Shown piece after piece: positions 61,331 to 64,000 of a DNA stretch of 64,000 nucleotides. How positions within the stretch are numbered: the first letter of the stretch is position 1; every line of letters starts with the position of its first letter. Source of the stretch: CALZKI01 sp045124055. GTDB lineage: Bacteria; Bacillota; Clostridia; Lachnospirales; Lachnospiraceae. The notes beneath the pieces were generated by a model. That model was given only the letters and a program-made list of their open reading frames with translations, did no database searches and had not been told where the DNA came from. The stretch covers positions 62,001-126,000 of the forward strand of contig JBGVKZ010000011.1 in assembly GCA_045124055.1 (NCBI GenBank), given 5' to 3'. The position numbers and the translations under genes are program-made.

Positions 61331-62782
61331 GTGAATACAGAAAACTATCAAAGTCCATTATCTCAAAGATATGCGAGTAAAGAAATGCAATACATCTTTT
61401 CTCAGGATATGAAATTTACAACCTGGAGAAAACTTTGGATTGCCCTTGCAGAGACAGAAAAAGAACTGGGATTAAGTCAAAATGGCGAACCGGTTATCAC
61501 ACAGGAACAAATAGACGAGTTGAAAGCCCACGTTACCGATATTAACTATGACGTGGCAAGAGCGAGAGAAAAAGAAGTAAGACATGATGTTATGAGTCAT
61601 GTATATGCTTACGGACAGCAATGCCCAAAAGCAGCCGGAATTATCCACCTTGGTGCAACCAGCTGTTATGTAGGAGATAATACGGATATTATCCTTATGA
61701 CAGAAGGACTTAAGCTGATTAAGAAAAAGCTGGTTAATGTCATAAAAGAGCTGTCTGACTTTGCAGACAAATATAAAGCACAGCCAACTTTAGCGTTTAC
61801 ACATTTTCAACCTGCACAGCCAACCAGTGTTGGTAAGAGAGCAAGCCTTTGGTTGCAGGAATTCTGTATGGATTTAGAAGATGTGGAATATGTGCTCAAC
61901 AATATGAAATTGTTAGGCTGCAAAGGTACTACGGGAACTCAGGCATCTTTTGTGGAATTATTTGATGGAAATGATGAAATTATCAATCAGATAGATAATA
62001 AAATTGCAGAAAAGATGGGCTTTAAAGAGTGTTACGCAGTATCCGGACAGACCTATTCTAGAAAAGTGGATATGAAGGTGGCAAATGTCCTTTCCGGTAT
62101 TGCCGCATCTGCTCACAAAATGAGCAATGATATCCGTCTTTTACAGCATTTAAAAGAAGTAGAAGAACCTTTTGAAAAATCACAGATTGGTTCTTCCGCT
62201 ATGGCATATAAGAGAAATCCAATGCGTAGTGAAAGAATTGCATCTTTATCCAGATATGTTATGGTAGATGCCTTAAATCCTGCTATTACAGCAGCAACGC
62301 AGTGGTTTGAGAGAACCCTTGATGATTCGGCTAACAAACGTATCTCCATTCCGGAAGCTTTTCTTGCAACAGACGGTATTTTGGACTTATGTTTAAATGT
62401 AGTTGATGGCTTAGTGGTATATCCAAAAGTTATTGAAAAAAGATTAATGAGTGAATTACCTTTTATGGCAACGGAAAATATTATGATGGCGGCAGTTAAG
62501 AAAGGTGGTAACAGACAGGAATTACACGAAAGAATTCGTCAGTTATCTATGGAAGCTGGTAAAAACGTTAAAGTAGAGGGTAAAGACAACAACCTTTTAG
62601 AGTTAATTGCTGCAGATGAAAGCTTCAATGTTACCAAAGAAGAATTGGAACAGGCAATGGACCCATCTTTATACATCGGTCGTTCCGATAAACAGGTGGA
62701 CGAATTCTTAAATAGCGTTGTAAAACCGATTTTAGAGAAAAATAAAGACCTTTTAGGAATGAAGGCAGAGATTAACGTATAA
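61331..62782 (+). CDS. purB: Adenylosuccinate lyase
   Basis: A 483-residue fumarase/aspartase-superfamily enzyme that removes fumarate from SAICAR and adenylosuccinate. Motifs: EKEVRHDVMSHVYAYGQQCP, HLGATSCYVGDNTD, TLAFTHFQPAQPTSVGKR and the signature loop GSSAMAYKRNPMRSERIASL. The start is GTG with AAAGGAG 8 bases upstream. It uses the product of purC and of purA, its neighbours. Confidence 0.97.
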   Translation: MNTENYQSPLSQRYASKEMQYIFSQDMKFTTWRKLWIALAETEKELGLSQNGEPVITQEQIDELKAHVTDINYDVARAREKEVRHDVMSHVYAYGQQCPKAAGIIHLGATSCYVGDNTDIILMTEGLKLIKKKLVNVIKELSDFADKYKAQPTLAFTHFQPAQPTSVGKRASLWLQEFCMDLEDVEYVLNNMKLLGCKGTTGTQASFVELFDGNDEIINQIDNKIAEKMGFKECYAVSGQTYSRKVDMKVANVLSGIAASAHKMSNDIRLLQHLKEVEEPFEKSQIGSSAMAYKRNPMRSERIASLSRYVMVDALNPAITAATQWFERTLDDSANKRISIPEAFLATDGILDLCLNVVDGLVVYPKVIEKRLMSELPFMATENIMMAAVKKGGNRQELHERIRQLSMEAGKNVKVEGKDNNLLELIAADESFNVTKEELEQAMDPSLYIGRSDKQVDEFLNSVVKPILEKNKDLLGMKAEINV

Positions 62783-62821
62783 ATAGTGAACAATTATAAA
62801 GAGATGAGACGGGAGACGAAT

Positions 62822-64000
62822 ATGGTAAAAGCAGTAGTCGGTGCCAACTGGGGCGATGAAGGAAAAGGAAAAATTACAGATATGATGGCAAAGGAAGCGG
62901 ACATTATTGTGCGTTACCAAGGCGGTGCAAATGCAGGGCATACGATTGTCAATGATTATGGTAAATTTGCATTACATTCTTTACCATCTGGTATTTTCTA
63001 TGACCACACAACAAGTATTATTGGTAGTGGTGTTGCATTAAATGCAAAAGTAGTATTTAATGAAATCCAGTCTATTTTAGAAAAAGGTGTTCCAATGCCT
63101 AAAATACTGATTTCAGACAGAGCACAGCTTGTTATGAGCTATCATATTTTATTTGATGAATGTGAAGAAGAAAGATTAGGTAAAAAATCTTTCGGCTCTA
63201 CCAAATCAGGTATTGCACCATTTTATTCAGATAAATATGCAAAAATCGGTTTCCAGGTTAGCGAATTATTTGATGAAAATGCTTTAATGGAAAAAGTAGA
63301 ACGTGTTTGTGAAACAAAAAATGTTATTTTGGAACATTTATATCATAAACCGGCATTAAAGCCACAGGATATTTTTAATGAACTTATGGAATATAAAAAG
63401 ATGCTTGAGCCATATGTATGTGATGTTTCTTTATATCTTCACAAGGCATTAAAAGAAGGCAAAGAAATTTTACTGGAAGGCCAGTTGGGAGCATTAAAAG
63501 ACCCAGACCACGGTATTTATCCAATGGTAACTTCTTCCTCTACTTTGGCAGGATATGGCACAGTGGGTGCCGGGGTTCCACCATATGAAATCAAGAAAAT
63601 CGTTACAGTATGTAAAGCTTATTCCAGTGCAGTAGGTGCCGGTGCATTTGTTTCCGAAATTTTTGGTGACGAAGCCGATGAACTTAGAAGACGCGGTGGT
63701 GACGGTGGCGAATATGGTGCTACCACAGGCAGACCGAGAAGAATGGGCTGGTTTGACGTAGTAGCTTCTAAATACGGTTGTCGTATGCAGGGTACAACAG
63801 ATGTAGCCTTTACGGTACTCGATGTACTTGGGTACTTAGATGAAATTCCAGTTTGTGTAGGTTACGAAATTGATGGCGAAGTTACAACCGATTTCCCAAC
63901 GACCACTTTATTAAATAAGGCGAAACCTGTTTATGAAGTATTAAAAGGCTGGAAATGTGAAATCCGTGGTATCAAAAACTACGAAGATTTACCAAAAGAA
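62822..64000 (+). CDS. purA: Adenylosuccinate synthase, 3' end cut by window
   Basis: The first 393 codons of an enzyme that makes adenylosuccinate from IMP, aspartate and GTP; usual length is about 425-430. Motifs: VVGANWGDEGKGKITDMMA (P-loop with catalytic Asp), RYQGGANAGHTI (catalytic His), EGQLGALKDPDHGIYPMVTS, and GEYGATTGRPRRMGWFD. The frame is open to the last base. GGGAG at 62811-62815 lies 6 bases before the ATG. It continues the purC-purB operon. Confidence 0.96.
   Translation, partial: MVKAVVGANWGDEGKGKITDMMAKEADIIVRYQGGANAGHTIVNDYGKFALHSLPSGIFYDHTTSIIGSGVALNAKVVFNEIQSILEKGVPMPKILISDRAQLVMSYHILFDECEEERLGKKSFGSTKSGIAPFYSDKYAKIGFQVSELFDENALMEKVERVCETKNVILEHLYHKPALKPQDIFNELMEYKKMLEPYVCDVSLYLHKALKEGKEILLEGQLGALKDPDHGIYPMVTSSSTLAGYGTVGAGVPPYEIKKIVTVCKAYSSAVGAGAFVSEIFGDEADELRRRGGDGGEYGATTGRPRRMGWFDVVASKYGCRMQGTTDVAFTVLDVLGYLDEIPVCVGYEIDGEVTTDFPTTTLLNKAKPVYEVLKGWKCEIRGIKNYEDLPKE

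Overview
The window is AT-rich, densely packed bacterial DNA from a Gram-positive anaerobe of the Clostridia, most likely a gut Lachnospiraceae relative. This rests on the gene set: a class III glutamine synthetase, LL-diaminopimelate aminotransferase, an ammonium channel fused to P-II, an ANTAR regulator and strong AGGAGG-type ribosome sites. The species is not resolved. No rRNA, tRNA, CRISPR array, transposase or insertion sequence was seen.

Bases 1-31534 are a surface-polysaccharide locus. It opens inside a CapD/FlaA1-type nucleotide-sugar enzyme. It then carries GT4, GT2 and GT10 glycosyltransferases, including a tandem double GT4, with membrane and beta-helix acyltransferases. A Wzm/Wzt-type ABC exporter follows, with a carbohydrate-recognition tail on the ATPase. 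Next come three pyruvyl-transferase-family proteins, an HtrL/YibB protein and an F420-hydrogenase-beta-like protein whose ferredoxin end has decayed. The locus ends with UDP-sugar enzymes: Ugd and the CapE-CapF-CapG route to UDP-N-acetyl-L-fucosamine. One gene (14602-15642) runs against the flow and shares a bidirectional terminator with its neighbour; its promoter lies back to back with that of the exporter.

Bases 31535-36900 form a mixed zone. It has a four-gene cassette (73-aa protein, HNH nuclease, two DUF2589-type proteins) behind its own terminator and putative promoter, then nagB with a PseC-like aminotransferase, and a membrane-anchored XRE regulator.

Bases 36900-64000 are a nitrogen and glutamine island: Amt-P-II, PurF, GlnN (GS-III), PyrG, GltB, GltD, GlnA (GS-I), an ANTAR regulator, DapL, CarAB, AsnB, NadE, PurC, PurB and PurA (cut by the window end). 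Five of these are glutamine amidotransferases, and most of the others make or use glutamine or ammonia.

The most interesting signal is in the leaders. carA, asnB, glnN and pyrG each have a recognisable promoter followed by an intrinsic terminator. carA, asnB and glnN each also form a small hairpin with a six-base loop AAAGG(C/T) closed by C-G. This fits the A1/G4 hexaloop rule known for ANTAR antiterminator targets. In carA and glnN that hairpin is mutually exclusive with the terminator. With the ANTAR gene (51582-52130) in the same island, this suggests a nitrogen-responsive antitermination regulon. The usual second hexaloop was not found for carA and glnN, so the idea needs testing.
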